Of a stretch of DNA of 64,000 nucleotides, positions 22,162-37,100 are shown one piece after another. The position numbers and the translations under genes were made by a program. The number at the start of each line of letters is the position of its first letter. Position 1 is the first letter of the stretch. This DNA is from Arcuatula senhousia (Eukaryota; Mollusca; Bivalvia; Mytilida; Mytilidae): NCBI GenBank assembly GCA_963971305.1, contig OZ020304.1, positions 22,589,755-22,653,754 of the forward strand, read 5' to 3'. A model generated the notes under the pieces. That model had not been told where the DNA came from. It saw only the letters and a list, made by a program, of their open reading frames with translations, and made no database searches.

Positions 22162-25100
22162 GTAAGTAAACATATAGTGATTAGATAGTTCCAGGAAATT
22201 GGTGACTGTTTGCTTCAAAATTTATCTTTTTAAAACGATTGTTTGTTGTGTTGCTTTCTGTGTTTTTTTTTGCATCTAAATCAATTGGTGCGTAATATTA
22301 CAACTGTCTATTCGAAATTATCATAATAGACGCACAAAGAAACAGGTCGGCATGAGTTTTATGAACTTTTTTTGTTTCTTTTCGTGAATTTATTATAAAC
22401 GACTTCGCAAACATGAAATCGAAATATTCACAACTAATCAAAGAAAATAATTTGTACTAGTATATCTTATATTAGCCATTTCCAATAGTGTACAGAGTCT
22501 CTTAGTTAGTCGCCGCATTCTTTCAAACTTCACTTTATTCATCCTCGGAAACCCACGGGTTCTTCTTTTGCTTCGACTCATTCATCACCATCAGAAACCA
22601 AGGAGTTCCTCTTTTGCTTACTCAATCATTGCCCCTAGGTGATTTCACAAGAAACACCTCGTTTTTGATAGTTTTGTATCGAGCCTTCTAATTGGTCGCA
22701 TTGCATTTTTCTAATGCGATCTATAGAAATTTTATGAAGTTCAAGATCAAATCAAGAACGCGCAAACGAAATGACCCAGGGGTAAAGAGAAGAACCCGAA
22801 CTTTATTTTACATATTTTTTTAATCTAAAATCACAGGTTAGAATCACAGGCGTTTGGGTCCAAGATTTTATTTTATTATAAATAACGTGTATATAGAAAT
22901 TTTCATCCCGTCTCTATAACTATACGGGATGAAAATTTTTATATACATGTTATTTATAATAAAATAAAATCCGGACCCAAACGCCTGTGGTTAGAATCGG
23001 TATATCTGTAAAAATTCCTATGTCGGTAAAGGATTGTGCATGATTGGAACGTACAATTCTGTACCAGATCATGAATAATAATTTTTTAAAAAAATGTAAA
23101 GGTGCTACCCTATCCAACGTTTTTTTTTTACATGAATGTTAAATATTAATCTGCCGGATAAAAAATCGGAATAGATCTTGATATCTAACATTGAAACAAC
23201 AGCAACTTATTTATAAAATATTTCATATCTATTTAACTTAAATGGAGTATTTAGGAGGAAAAAGTGTTAAAACGAATCAGAATGTGCTTTCTATGCATGA
23301 GCGTGAACAATTTGGTACCTGCACAATTTAATCACAGGGACTTGCTGCAGTTCCCTCTGTCAATATTTGGTAAGAGTCAATGCGCGGTACGAAAAAAAAA
23401 GAAGAAAAACACGAGGGATATGCTACCGACCAACCCCCTTTTATCAATTCGATTTCAAGTCTTAAAAATCATTTATCTCATTACTTTTCCTTTATAATTC
23501 GTTTCATGGATATTTTTTCCTTTCCAAAACTCCCTAATACATTTGTATATCTTCATTCATTGCATCTCGGTCTCAAAATCGGGCTATGCTGCGGCAATTT
23601 TTGTCTCGCCTGCGACGAATAATCGCGGAAGGCGAGACATATAGGTATTACTCTCCGGCGGCGGCGGCAGCGTAAACTTTTTTTGTAAGACTTTTGTGGA
23701 CAATGAATTGCTTGAAAATCATAATAGCTAGGCATCTGATATTGGGTATACAGACAATTAACGCAACTGTCACCATGCCATGTGACCATGATCCCATTTT
23801 TACGCTCCAGTGACTCTGTGAACTTAGGTCTTTATTTTCAGGCAGAAAACTTTTTGTAATACATGTGTGGACAATGAATTGCTTGAATAGCATAATAGCT
23901 AGTCACCTGATATTGGGTATACAGACACTTTTTGTGTTTATATCAAGAAATGAAAGCTTATAGGTAGTTGATTTTAGTGATGGTGCCGGCAGGCGAGACA
24001 TACTTTTAGTGGCCACACTTGTGTAAATTTTGGCAATATGAAAAAGAAAGTAAATTTGAAGACATTCTCGGGACTTCTTTACAAATTAATTTAAATTCTT
24101 CAACACAAGAGATATTTGCACAGGTATATTTTAGTCAAATAAATTTTCGAATATTACTAATTGTATTTGCATTGAAAGAAAATTGGGTTCATTTTCTTGT
24201 AAACTTTTCAAAAGTCAAAAGAATTTGATTGCATGGATGAACGATCACTTAACACCTAATATCTTACAGAAAGTATCATCGAATACAGTTTAATTAAGAA
24301 TTGAGCCGGTGATGTAGTGGTTAACGCGTCGGACTACTAACACCGAGGTTCGTGGTTCGATCCTCGTCAGGGGTGAAAATTTCATGAACCGATTTTCCGG
24401 CTCTCTCTTGACACCATTTGCGAGGATGGTCTCAAGAAACGATGCTAGTCCTTCGGAAGGGACGATAAAAGGTTGTCCCGTGTATGGGAAGAGCAATACC
24501 ATGTGCACGTTAAAGACCCCTTTGTAGAGTTCGATAAGAGTAGGCTCAACGGGGGCCGTCTACAAAGGCCACACTCGCAAACTCAAATACCTGAACATAG
24601 ACAATCTAGCAGCTGGCAAGACACATGACGTATGGAGAGTTGCTGGAACTGATCCCATGATGGTGACGAAGGCACACATAAAGTGCAAGCTCCTTCTCTG
24701 CATATACATTCTTCAGACAAATAGGCACCGCTTCAATCAGTATGAAGTCGCACCAACTTGCCCGATGTGCAAGAAAGATGTAGAGGACAGACAACACTTT
24801 CTGGTACTTTGTTCTGCTCTCCGTCAAGTCCGACAGCCATTCATAGATTCGTTGCGGCGTATTGCTAGTGGTGAGCAGTTACATCTAAAAACCACCAACG
24901 AATTACTCCAAGCGATTCTTGACAGTTCTGTGTATACCAACATATCCGCCAGTGGTCGTAGAGAGATTGAACTTACTAGTACATGTATAGGGCTATGTTA
25001 TGCCCTACACATTGCTCGTTCCAACCAGCTTTAAATATAACCACTGCCTTAACCTACTAGATTAGTGACAATGGACAAGTAAAACTCACCAATTTATATA

Positions 25101-28100
25101 TATATTTCTAGTGTTTTTAGTATCGATAACGTAGGGACTTTTATGCAGAGAGGATACACCGAACTGCAGTTCTCCAGACAGTGGAGGAAATTACCTCAAC
25201 AACAACAACAGCTAGCTGGAGAGGGATTTATTGAAGCATTAAGCTTGTTTCCCAATCCAGGATAAATAAATATGTTTAAACAAATTTGTTTTCGTGTATG
25301 TTCGTGTATTTTTTATTTGCGCATTAATATCCAAATGAGAATTCAAGAGTTGTGAGAATTTACCTTGAAAATAACAAATTTTAGTTATGCGTATAGTAAG
25401 GGAATGACCCGGCTACGGCCACGTGATTCAAGTGACATTTCATCGAGGTATGAAAGACGATTCAAGGTGTCAATTCACCAATAGAAATACTGCATTTTAA
25501 TTATATGCACGGTAAATGTAATTATACATTCTGCAGTTGCACAGACGCCACGTGCAATGCGATTGGCAGGTGTAAATATTGAATACGCCGATTAATTAAT
25601 CGATTTTTATATTTTCATGTGAAAGAAGTTATCATGTTTAATATTTGGTATTTTCTTTGTTTCTTTGTTTCTAATGACTTTTTGAATATGTGCATTAGTG
25701 GCTCTGATAGTGAGTTTGCTGTTTCTTTTACATATTTTGGGTGTAATTGGTCAGGTCCTGGGGATTTGGACTATTTCATCTTAGATAGATATTGTTGGAT
25801 TTTCTGTTGATCAAAATCATAGACCTGTATATTAAATATTTAATTATTTAATATACAGGTCTATGTCAAAATCTACTGATTCTATTTGTATTTCAGACCT
25901 TCTTTCGAAATGTGGTATTTGCTGGTTGGGGGAAATTGTTAAGTAGTTCTGCCTTATTTTTATCATCTGAGTGCATATCACCTTTTTCATCTATTATGCA
26001 TGATATTTGAATGTATTTCCAGAAAATTTTATGGTCATCTTTCATTTTCGTTGCTATTGAACGTTTTTGTTGTGATAAGGGAGCCTCTTGTTTTATTTTA
26101 CTTTCCGGATTTTCAACACTTCCATTTCGAACTTGACTAGTGTATTATTTTCCCCGCCAAAATGGAGAAAATGAAAAGTTCGAAATATTTTTATTTGAGG
26201 TTCACTTCCATTGAAACAAGCAGCGAAAGACAGGAGATGTCTTCAATTGCGCTGTTCATTTAACCTCCCAAGTGTTTGATACCTCTTTATTAACTGAATC
26301 AATATCGTGTACAATGACCTAAAAATGTTCATGCATTCTACCTCACCATCAAGAGGTTGGTTGTAAATTATAGTTGCTACTAATTAGCTCATTTGATGGT
26401 ATTTACTATCAAGTGAACTTAATTTTTTATGAAGTAGAAAAACATTTTGAGATTTTATGTTTGTGTACCTTTCATTGTCAATTGAACGTCTAAATTATGT
26501 AATGCTAATTAAGATAGAAGATGAATTCCATTTCATCTGCGAGTGCGATTTGTTCGAAAATTCAAGAAATTTATTTTTCGCAGATATATCTGAAATTGTA
26601 TTCGAATTCCGAAACTTAGATATCCTTGAAAAATTTAAATATTTAATGAATGCGTCTGAAACTGATGTTCTAATCAGATAGCACATCATCTAGTCGAAGT
26701 TCCATTCAAACATATCCTGCTCCCATCCTGAGATAACAATAAACAGAGATTTGTCTCCGCCGATAGCCAGAAATAACGCTGTCGTTAATTCGGAGCTAGC
26801 GCCGATAATATGGTGTAGTTTCGTAATTCATAATCCGGGCCCCGATCGAGCATATATTGATTTTTAGCAGACGATGGTCTAGTAACATGATTAAAGTGAT
26901 CGTATCTTAACGTATTTAATTAGGAAACTAATAAATATGTTGCATATAATTTTCTCAGTTATTGTGAACTTATTCTTATAAAGTTTGTTTCTTATTTCAT
27001 GATATTTCTTCTTCTTAATTAACTACGATAACAATAACATTTTAAAGTAATTAAAGCCTAATATATTCATTTATTAAACCAATATACGCTTCTATGTCAT
27101 TTTTCTTTTTGGCAAACTTTAAAAAAGAGGTATACTTTGCCAGCGAAATATCTGAGAATGCCGAAAACGGTACTGAATTAAGCTTCAAAAGACTACTGAA
27201 ACAACATAATTATTAATAAAGAATTAAACACAATTAGCTGCCTTTAAAAATGATCATGGCTTGCAAGCTGAGAAAGATCTAAAGTATGTAAAATTGTCTG
27301 TAAAGACTACTGAAACAACATAATTATTAATAAAGAATTAAACACAATTAGCTGCCCTTAAAAATGATCATGGCTTGCAAGCTGAGAAAGATCTAAAGTA
27401 TGTAAAATTAATTGTCTATTAATGAACTTCATAATAATTGTACGTGATTTTTGTTCTCACTTTTGAAAATGTCTTCAAAGGGTGATTTTCTAGACTGGGA
27501 CGATAGTGATATTAACTTAGATTTATTACTTGGTGAATACACGGTTTCCGATTTAGATTCTGATGAAAATGAACAACCTGCCAAAAAAGTTAAAAAATGT
27601 GCAGCAAAGTCCGTATATCAATGCCCAGAATGTGATAATTCGTACTCATCTGTGTCTGGATTTCGTGGACACCTTAGGAAAAAACACAGTTTACAGAATG
27701 TGAAGCGTGAGTTTGAATTCTTATTTTTAAAGTTTCTGTTATAATTGTATTTTTTTATACCTTTTTCTGAGAATATAATAATGGGTTTATAATTGTCTCA
27801 GCCTTTATGTTTGATATCTAGAATTCACCATGTGATCTGATCATTTGCAAATCAGAACTTTACTATCTAATGTTCAAATTTTATGAATTGGAAACTTCCA
27901 GAGCACCTGAGTTCACTCTTGTTACGACTTTAGTTCATGTTCCTAGTTGTCATTCAGTTCCTTTTTTTTGTAATTTTATGTTGTTTATTTCTTTGTTTTT
28001 CTTGTTTTCTGATCTTTTCTTTAGAATTTTTCACTTGTCATATTTGGATGTCCCTTTGGTACCTCATTGATTCTATTGTGTACATGTATTTTCCAATGTT

Positions 28101-31100
28101 TTTAAGTTTAGTGTCGGGTTTTACTGATTAACTGGTATATTTTGCCATCCACATCTCAGCTACTTACTAGTGATAAGCCATCACAGTTGCCTTTGTACAT
28201 ACTGTGTATTCTCTTATTCTTATTGTTACTCAATATTCATTTTGAAGTTTTATACCTTGTTAATCTCATATGCCAGATATAAATCTATTTGTTTATGTTA
28301 TCTGATCTTTTTAATGTGAATGAAAACCAATGAAAACCAATCCATGTACATGCTTGGAACATAAAGCTTCAATTCGAACTCCTTCCATTAGGATAAAACA
28401 AATGCCATATTAAACAAAGTTTTTCCACAAATATGATGGATTTGCATAAAAATTAGATAAGCAATGATACTGAATTACCAGTAAAATTATTTCATATCTA
28501 TGACATCTCGATCCAACCCATATAGTTTTTATGTTCACAAGTAATTGGACAGACAGACAGACAGACCAAGTGAAAATTACAAGGGCACCGTGAAAAACTT
28601 GAATGTTTCTAAATATTAAAACGAAAGAATATGGAATAAGTTTATTATTTCTCTTTAAGACTTGGGAGCATATATTACATAATAAATACACACTCACAGC
28701 ATGCATCTAATATCAATTTGAATTATATGCACTGTACAAAAAAAAAACCCACAATATAAAGACAAAGTTGAAGAAAATTTTAGTAGGAATTTTAAAACTA
28801 TGACCTGTACAATGTTTATAAATATGACAAATCAATAAAAAAAAATCATTGAAAATTAATAACAAAATAACCCTGCATTACACAATGCTTAGGCAATATA
28901 AATAAAGCTGAAGTTATATTTGACTCCAGTCCACTACATAATTTGCACTTCATCAATACATAATTAGACAAGCAAAAACTATAAATGTACTTAATGAGAT
29001 CCAATGCATAAAGCACTGCCATGAAATTATTTTATGGCTTAGGAAAAATCAAGTAAAAATTATCAACTATGTACAGCTAAGATTATTTAAATAAACTTCC
29101 CTACACAATAATTCAGTATAATTGTTCTTAACATACTTGAAAAATATTTCTCCTGACACTTGTAGAAAAAGTACCCGTGAATAAAACACTGCCTCAGAAA
29201 ATGGCTTAGGTACATAGTTACATTGTACATGTAATCTACATGTAGCAAAAATAACAACATCAAAAAAAAGCTTTCACATTTTCCAAGTATCTACAATTAA
29301 TCTTGTAAATGTACTTGTTCATATTGTTTGTACCAATAATTTAATTATTTTCTCAGTCCCATCTGACAACAGAACAAGAGGGAATGCAGTATTTAGAGCA
29401 CTACACACTGGCACTGACATACAGATTCTCCTTTTTCCCCCGAGAACAATTGCCACCTGGAACTTCATACCACCAGAAGTGAGGAACTCGCCTACCATCG
29501 AGCAGTTCCAGACTGGGTTAGGGTCACTGGCTCTACCCATCCAGTCCGTGATGTAAACAGTCCTCATTGTTTTTAATTGTAAATAGCAGATTTTTTAACT
29601 GTACAGTCGGACATGCGCGGAGTATTAACACTCAAGTTATGAGTAAACTCCTACCGGGAAGAAGAAGAAGAAGAAGATTATTTTCATTCTTGGAAGACTG
29701 TATGAAGACTCGAAATTCGTCAGAGGGATTGGTTAGGTTATAATAATGATATATGAATATTATGTGTTCCGTTTGTTTTGTTATTGTATGATATTTTGTC
29801 TATTGTAGAATGTTGTTTCCTTTTCAGTGATGATCCTCTGTCATGTCTGTAATGGATTTTAGTCTGAATAAATTAGTTTAGTTTTAGTTTAGTTTTGTTG
29901 CAAATGGCCATCGTATATGTAAAAGCATCATTTTTCTCGCCTACCATGAATGTTGCAAAAGACGAGACTTAGGTATGCTGATTCTGGCGGCATCGGCGTC
30001 CTCAAGTGTTAAGTTTTGCTAAAGTCTGCTTTATGTGAACTAGTTATGGTACATCATTGATATTTGGTATGCAGTTGCATTAGCATCAGTACAGATAAAT
30101 TTCAAGGGGGTTTTATCTGTATGCTCCTGCAGTCACGAGTCATGATCTAGTGACTTTGAGATTTTATGCCAATTTACAGTATGCCCAGGGACTTATGACT
30201 ACTATAGTCCAAATCTGACATGTCGGAAATCATAAATCCGACAATTTTATGGTAGGTACATGTAATCACAGCATGATCGACACTTGGTCAGAGGTCATAA
30301 GTAATTGGAAAACAGTAAGAGATTGTACATGTAAGTGGTTTACCTGTAAAATGGGTGAACCATATAGTTAAGTAATTAAGAGAAATTTGTTAAATTGTTT
30401 AAGTTAATTGGTATTAAATTATTTTGAGGTTCTTTTACTTGATTTTTTATTTCAATGTACAGATGTTGTTCTTGGTGTTTATAAAACAGACATCGAATGA
30501 AAAAAATGACAAAAACTTAAATGTGTTGATAAGTTTTCAATTCTGAATATCTTTGTATTTCTTTTATTACTTAGGATTGTAATCAATAAATTAATTAATG
30601 AAAAGAATCAATAGCAGTTAACTTCTTGGATCATTTTATTTCAGGCCAGTCTCTTTCCCGGATCTCTAAATACAAACTTATTTTAAATATGCACGTAGTT
30701 AAATATTCAATTGCCTACATTGAACAATGTAATAATGCGTTTATCTATTCCAATAAATCAGATACTCTATTTCCTCTTAATGCCATACAATGCAAGAGAC
30801 TTCTTAAAATGAGTCAAATTCAAGGAAAGGGAAAGTTTGTCAATTTTTATATACCTGGTATGTGTCATTATTTTATTCTAGTACGTAATTAAAACAAAAA
30901 AAATATTTTGCAGATGTCTCCATGGTCAGGATGGACAGAATGTGTCCTTGAAAATGGCAAGTGTGGTAAAGGTCAGAAGAACCGAACTCGATCTGTGACA
31001 GTTGCTGCTGAATGTCATGGTCAGCCTTGCCCTGAACTTACAAACTCTACAGTGTGTTATGGGCCTTGCTGCAGACAGGACTGTGAGGTGTCGGAGTGGT

Positions 31101-34100
31101 CGGAATGGGGCCCCTGCTCATCTGATTGTGGTGTGGGTGTAAGGTATGATGAAATGATGGTGTCAGAGTGAAGGTGATCTTGTTTAAAAGTATTTAGAAA
31201 AAATCTCTCTAGAATAATTTTACTCAGTACTGTGTGTAGAAACTTAACATTTTGTACTAAGATCAATATTTTTTTTAATCCAGAGAAGGGGTAAAAGAAT
31301 TTTAGATTGTGCAGTAATATAATCTTACCAGAACTTGACTAAATGTTCATGTACTTGTATACTATCATAAGCATTAGATAACATGCATGACATGTTTGGG
31401 TAATACTTTATATATATGTAAACTTATAAACATGTTGATGCTACAAAATATACCAGGGTTGATACATGTTCATATTTGAATGAGTTTGCCTCATATTAGT
31501 TGTTGCACAGACTTTTATCTGAACATTTGTACCTCTGCTTGTACAAACTGTGGATTTCCAATGATACATGCATTCTTTGTAATTTCAAATCCATATACTG
31601 GTATCTCAGCAACAGATTGAGATTTCCTTTTGAAATTTTCACTGATTCTTATTTATATTAATACTGATAGTTGTTAAAAATTTCAAGACATTATATTTTT
31701 AGTACATATAGAAGAAAAAAAAGGTGTTTTCTGCCAATGATCTACATCAAGGGTCTGGAAACGGTCATATTTGCCGGTCATGACCGAAATTTTGTCCTAA
31801 ATGACCAACTAAAAATTCTCCTCATCGGACATTTCAAAATTTTTATTGTAAGCATTATTTGACTTATTGGTCATATAATTATTTAATTATCTTTCTGAGC
31901 ATCCGGTCGTGTGGTCATTAATCTCATAATTAATACCTAGGTGTCAAACACAGGTGAGAATAGCCTCCGGTTTACGCTAATTACATAATTGGTCACACCT
32001 GTCTGATCATGGCCACTGTGCATTTACCTACATTGTATGGTTTTAATTAAATGAATTAATTCAGGTTATCAATCTTTCCTCAGATGCCCGTTTTGTTTAT
32101 TTAGAAATAATTTCTCATAGTGTTGATATTTATCACAACATGTGCACACCAAATTGGTGTTTGATTATATACGCATGTGCGTGGTTAATTATATTTATTT
32201 TGTAAATAATCATTCACTGTACAGATTGTTTTGATACTAATAAAAACAATAGTTATTACAAATTTCACATTTAAAGGAGCATTTCTCAGTCTTTCTTGAG
32301 TTTGATATGTTTATTTTATAAACAATACGACTTGTTCTAATTTATCAACATACGGGCGATTCTACTTTCACTTTCACTTTTTACATCATCATCAAACGTG
32401 TTTTGTTTACAATGAAAACAATAGAAATTTTATCTTTGAAGAGACTTACCTGAAATAAAAACGTGATCTGGATAACAAGTTGCATGTTAGAAAATGTTAT
32501 ACAGAAACAAACACTGCCTTTAATGATTAAAAGATGGATGTAAGAGGTGGATAAGGCAAAAAAATGGAGGGGGGGGGGGGTCATTGCAACGTTCATACAT
32601 TTATATGTATTCAGCACAATTGGAAAAAATGACTGAAATCAGCTCAAAAAATTTCCAGACCCTTGATCTACATGTATGGATCATATTAAGATGTGGAATA
32701 AGTGTATGGGACACAACCAGATTTTTGAAATTCCACAAAGAAAAACAACAAGCAGTCTTCAATTTGACCAGTGGCTGATTGTCTTGCTATTAGGCTTAGA
32801 TAAAACAATATTTAAGAATATGATTTAAAAACCATATTGCCATGTGTTATGTAAAATATGTGTTTGAAACAGTTAGAATTTTTATACCTGGCTTTCTTTT
32901 TATACAGTGAGAGAAAAAGATCGGTGACCACACCAGAGTCATGTGGTGGGTCATCCTGTCCTTCACTTCTAGAAACCCAACAATGTAATGTTACTTCATC
33001 AGTCGATTGTCAGATGTCCGATTGGGGAGAGTGGTCGTCATGTAGTAACAAATGTGGATTTGGGACAGCGTTTCGGTCACGGAAGCTGTTAACCCCTGCC
33101 TATTGTGGGGGACAGCAGTGTCTGAATATGATCTTGGAAGATACAAAGACATGTGAGAGTTATGCAGCCAATGTTGATTGTGTAGTAAGTTGTATTTTCT
33201 TGTAGCTTCTATGTTATTGTTTTCAAAGTAATTCAGCTGTAAAAAGCCCCAAGCTTCAAAATATAAATCTAGTGTAATTTTAAATTTGGATGATAAAAAC
33301 CTATCGTTTCAAACTTGTCACGTTTGACACAGAAATTGCTGACACAGGGTTATGTTGCGCCACGGTTGCTGTCTTCACTTAAGAAAGACACTGTGCACTT
33401 GTAGACAAATACAGGATTTCTATAGTTTAAACGTATTTTATTTGTCAATTATACAAAATGGATTGGACACAAGTAAATGCATACTTAGGACGTCCTCTCC
33501 GCAATACAAAATAATACATTAAATAATAACACAAGGTACAAGAACGTGCATGAAATAATATATGAGTTTAACACTAAAGTATAGTAGGGGGAGGGGGAAG
33601 GGAGAAAAAAAAAGGGGGAAGGAGGAAAGTGCTGACTTGCTTTTGTCTACCAAGAAATTATTTAAGTAATATTAAACCGAGCGGATCTCTTTATGAAATC
33701 AAATACCTCTCTGAAAATAAGAATATTTTCGTCATAGGAAAGATTCAGATCCCCTTGGGTCAGTATTGCAACACTTGTAGGATATTGAAGCCAGTTTAAT
33801 TTATTTAAAAATTGAGCTCTATAATCACGATATAAAGGACATACTAAGAAAAAATGATTCGCATCTTCTATTGGAAATCCACATCTACAAGAAGGAGTAG
33901 GTACAAGATTTGCTTTGTACAAGTCGTTGTTTAAGAACGAAGCCGAACATCTCAGCTGAGTGAGAATAATATTTAATTTCCTTGGGCCATAGGAAAAGTG
34001 TCTTGGCACGTCACCGTTAGTCAAACCAGTCTCCTTTAAAGCATTCTTAAACTCCCTTATGGTAGGTGAGTTTCGAATAGAAGTATCAAGATTGTTCCAG

Positions 34101-37100
34101 TGTCTAATGGTATTAGGAATGAAAGAGTTGTTTGTTACTGAAAGTCTACAAAAAGGAAGTACTATGTCTTCACCATTACGCAAAGGGTACGCATTAAGAC
34201 TCTGAACTTTTGGAGGAATAAGATTACTCAAATAGTTCGGAGCCTCTTGATTTTGTATTTTGTAAAATAAATTAAGACGACGCTTGAGTCTTCTATTAGC
34301 CAGTGTTTCCCAACCTATTTCATTATATAATGTCTCTAGTTTGGTAAACAAAGGCAGTCCAGTTACAATTCGAGCTGCCTCTAAGTGCAATTGTTCAAGT
34401 TTTGAGACGTTACCGACGCCACAGTTGTCCCAGACTTCGGATGCATACTCAAACATTGGTCTGATAAATACGAGATAAAGTTTTTCTAAATTATCACGAC
34501 TAAGCTGGTATTTCAATCTTCTAAGTACGTTGAGGTGTTTTGTTACACTTGAGACAATATTTTGAATATGAGTGTTCCACTTGGCATCACTGCTAAAAGT
34601 AAGTCCTAAATGTTTGTGACAATCTGATGTAGGAATTGACACACCATTAAGTGAAAATGAAATGTCATTTCCTTCTAAATTGGAAAAAATAACAATATCT
34701 GTTTTGTCAGGATTAAAAGACATAAGCCATTTTCTTGACCAATCGTCTAACTCTCGTAAATCACGATCAATAACAATTTTTATTTGCTCTTGATCTTGAT
34801 GAGAATAGTTAAAAGATGTGTCATCAGGATTTCTATCTCTCAAATGAGTGCAGATGTTGGTTTGTTGTTAAAATTTGTTTTGACTTCTTTTACCAGATTT
34901 GACACACTGAATTGGAAGTTAGCAACATGGCAGGTGTGCTATAGCAGGCAGGAACTGCTTACTCTTCTGGAGCACCCGAGTTCACTCTTGTCACTAGTTG
35001 AGTTTGAGTTGTTGATTTCCGTTTGGTTGATTTTGTGTTTTGTGTTTCTTCGTGCTGTTTTTGTTCATGCTTACTGGTTTTGTTGTTGCCCTTTTGGACT
35101 TTTGACACTTGAATGCCCTATTGGTGCCTCTTTGCTTCTTTTAAACATTTACTATAGATTCCACATTCAATGATTTTTATATAATATTGCACTTGGATCG
35201 TGTCATATGAGACAGGAACAGGTTATGGTGCGTTTTGTATTGCTTTGTATTCAATATAGAAGCTGACTTCATTGCAAATAAAAAACTAAACCATGAATAA
35301 AACTATTAGCTTTAGTATTCAGTGTACAAAGAATGTAAATATGAAATGATTGCTAGGTATTGACTATTGCTGTACCATTAAGTTGAACTACGTACAACCA
35401 TTTATTATTTTGCAATTACAAAAGAAAAAATGTATCAGTGTATTTATACAGGTTTATCAGTACATTTGCTCAGAAAAAAAAACTTTAAAGAATTTATATA
35501 TATGCCCACACATTCCTTTCTGCAATTATTACTACTATGTGTACATTTATTATTGATTTCTCAATTTGCTCAGCAAAAATAACAAATCCCTAAACTTTCC
35601 TTTCTGCAATTTTTACCCCATATGTATACAGGTATCTGATTGGACATCGTGGAGTACATGTATCCGTAATTGTGAACAAGGACAACAACAGAGAAATAGA
35701 ACCATTATAACAAACCCTTTATGTCAGGGACAGCCCTGTCCTTTACTTTCAGTGAGTCTGACAATCCCACCATGAGCACAAATTGTATGCACTCCAGTCA
35801 TTGGTAGAAAACATGCACTGTGTACCTAGCAATTTTAGTCTTAGCACATTTTAAACATTGAAATGTAACTTTGCACATTTTGCACAAACAAGGCAATTAT
35901 ATATAGCCTTTACAAGATGTATTCTAGTAAAGATTATTAAGGCATATAGGGGTTCAAATTAGTACTGGGTCAGGGACCTTCAAATTTTGAGTCGGGACCT
36001 TTGAAATTCTATTTACAAGTCCTGGACCTGCATGAATTAACAGTAACTTCTTTTGAGGACTATTTGATAACTTTCCACTTAGGACTTCAAAAAGTTCTGG
36101 ACCCTCTGCTCTTGAATGTTTATTTGAACTCCTGAAGCATATACTGGTTCATGTTCATGAGTACATCTGTCTGTAACACTTAAGTATGTTTTCAGTAAAT
36201 TTTATCCAAATTTTGCATTAGGATTTTCAAACAATCAAATTTAGGCATTCATAAGTTACACCCCATCCACTTCAAGGCAGATTCAGAAGAGCTTGTGTGT
36301 ATAATAATAAAGCATTAACTTCCAAGAAAAGGTCAATCTCTTTTCTTCTTGTTTAAACATTCAATTTCATGGTTATAATTGATTTTAAGGCAATTTTTAA
36401 TGTGAAATATTTATCATAATAGAAAAAAAGTGTTTGTGAAAAGTTGAAATAACAAGAGTATTCGAACATCTTGTGTTTGATAAATAGAGTTTTTACATTC
36501 AATCAATATAGGCTTTAAGATCTCATGAATACATCATGTATGCTACAATAATCCTATAGATAAAAATTGAAAATAGAAAACTGTTGGAGGTCCAGTTCTG
36601 ATTTATTAGGTTTTGTTGCAAAAAAATCTTAACATTTTTTTCCAGTGCATAAAGTGGACAGTTGGAACCATTGCACATTAACAGCTAGTAGTTAATATGC
36701 AAGCTGTTAATGCTCAATGGTTTGATGGCTATTTTGAAATAAACTTTTTGGTTAGGTGAATGCCCTTTACTTTAAAAAAAAGAGCAGGAAAATGTTTACA
36801 GTCTTTTTATTTTAATTCTTACGATTGGTTCAAAGGTTGTTTTAACTCTCCAATGTTTCAGACGCATCTAATTTCTAAGCATCATTCTTATTAAATCTAA
36901 AATAAAGCTTTTGTTGAATTTTCATGGTTCAACCGTATGTTTCTTTTCTTCCTTTACATATTAGTTCTATTTATAGCTTATTTTGCACATGCACATGCTG
37001 CTTATTCCATTAGCTTTTTGCACACTGCACATTTAGCTCACTTTTGCACACTGTAGATGAATGAATGGCAAGCTTGGGAGGAGTGTCGTAGAGATTGTAA

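Noticed and set aside
24304..24376. Possible tRNA gene
   Set aside because: Boxes A and B are present but no acceptor stem or anticodon arm closes, and SINE body sequence follows directly.
25619..25810. 63-codon plus frame
   Set aside because: Low-complexity Phe/Cys-rich translation without splice borders or family resemblance.
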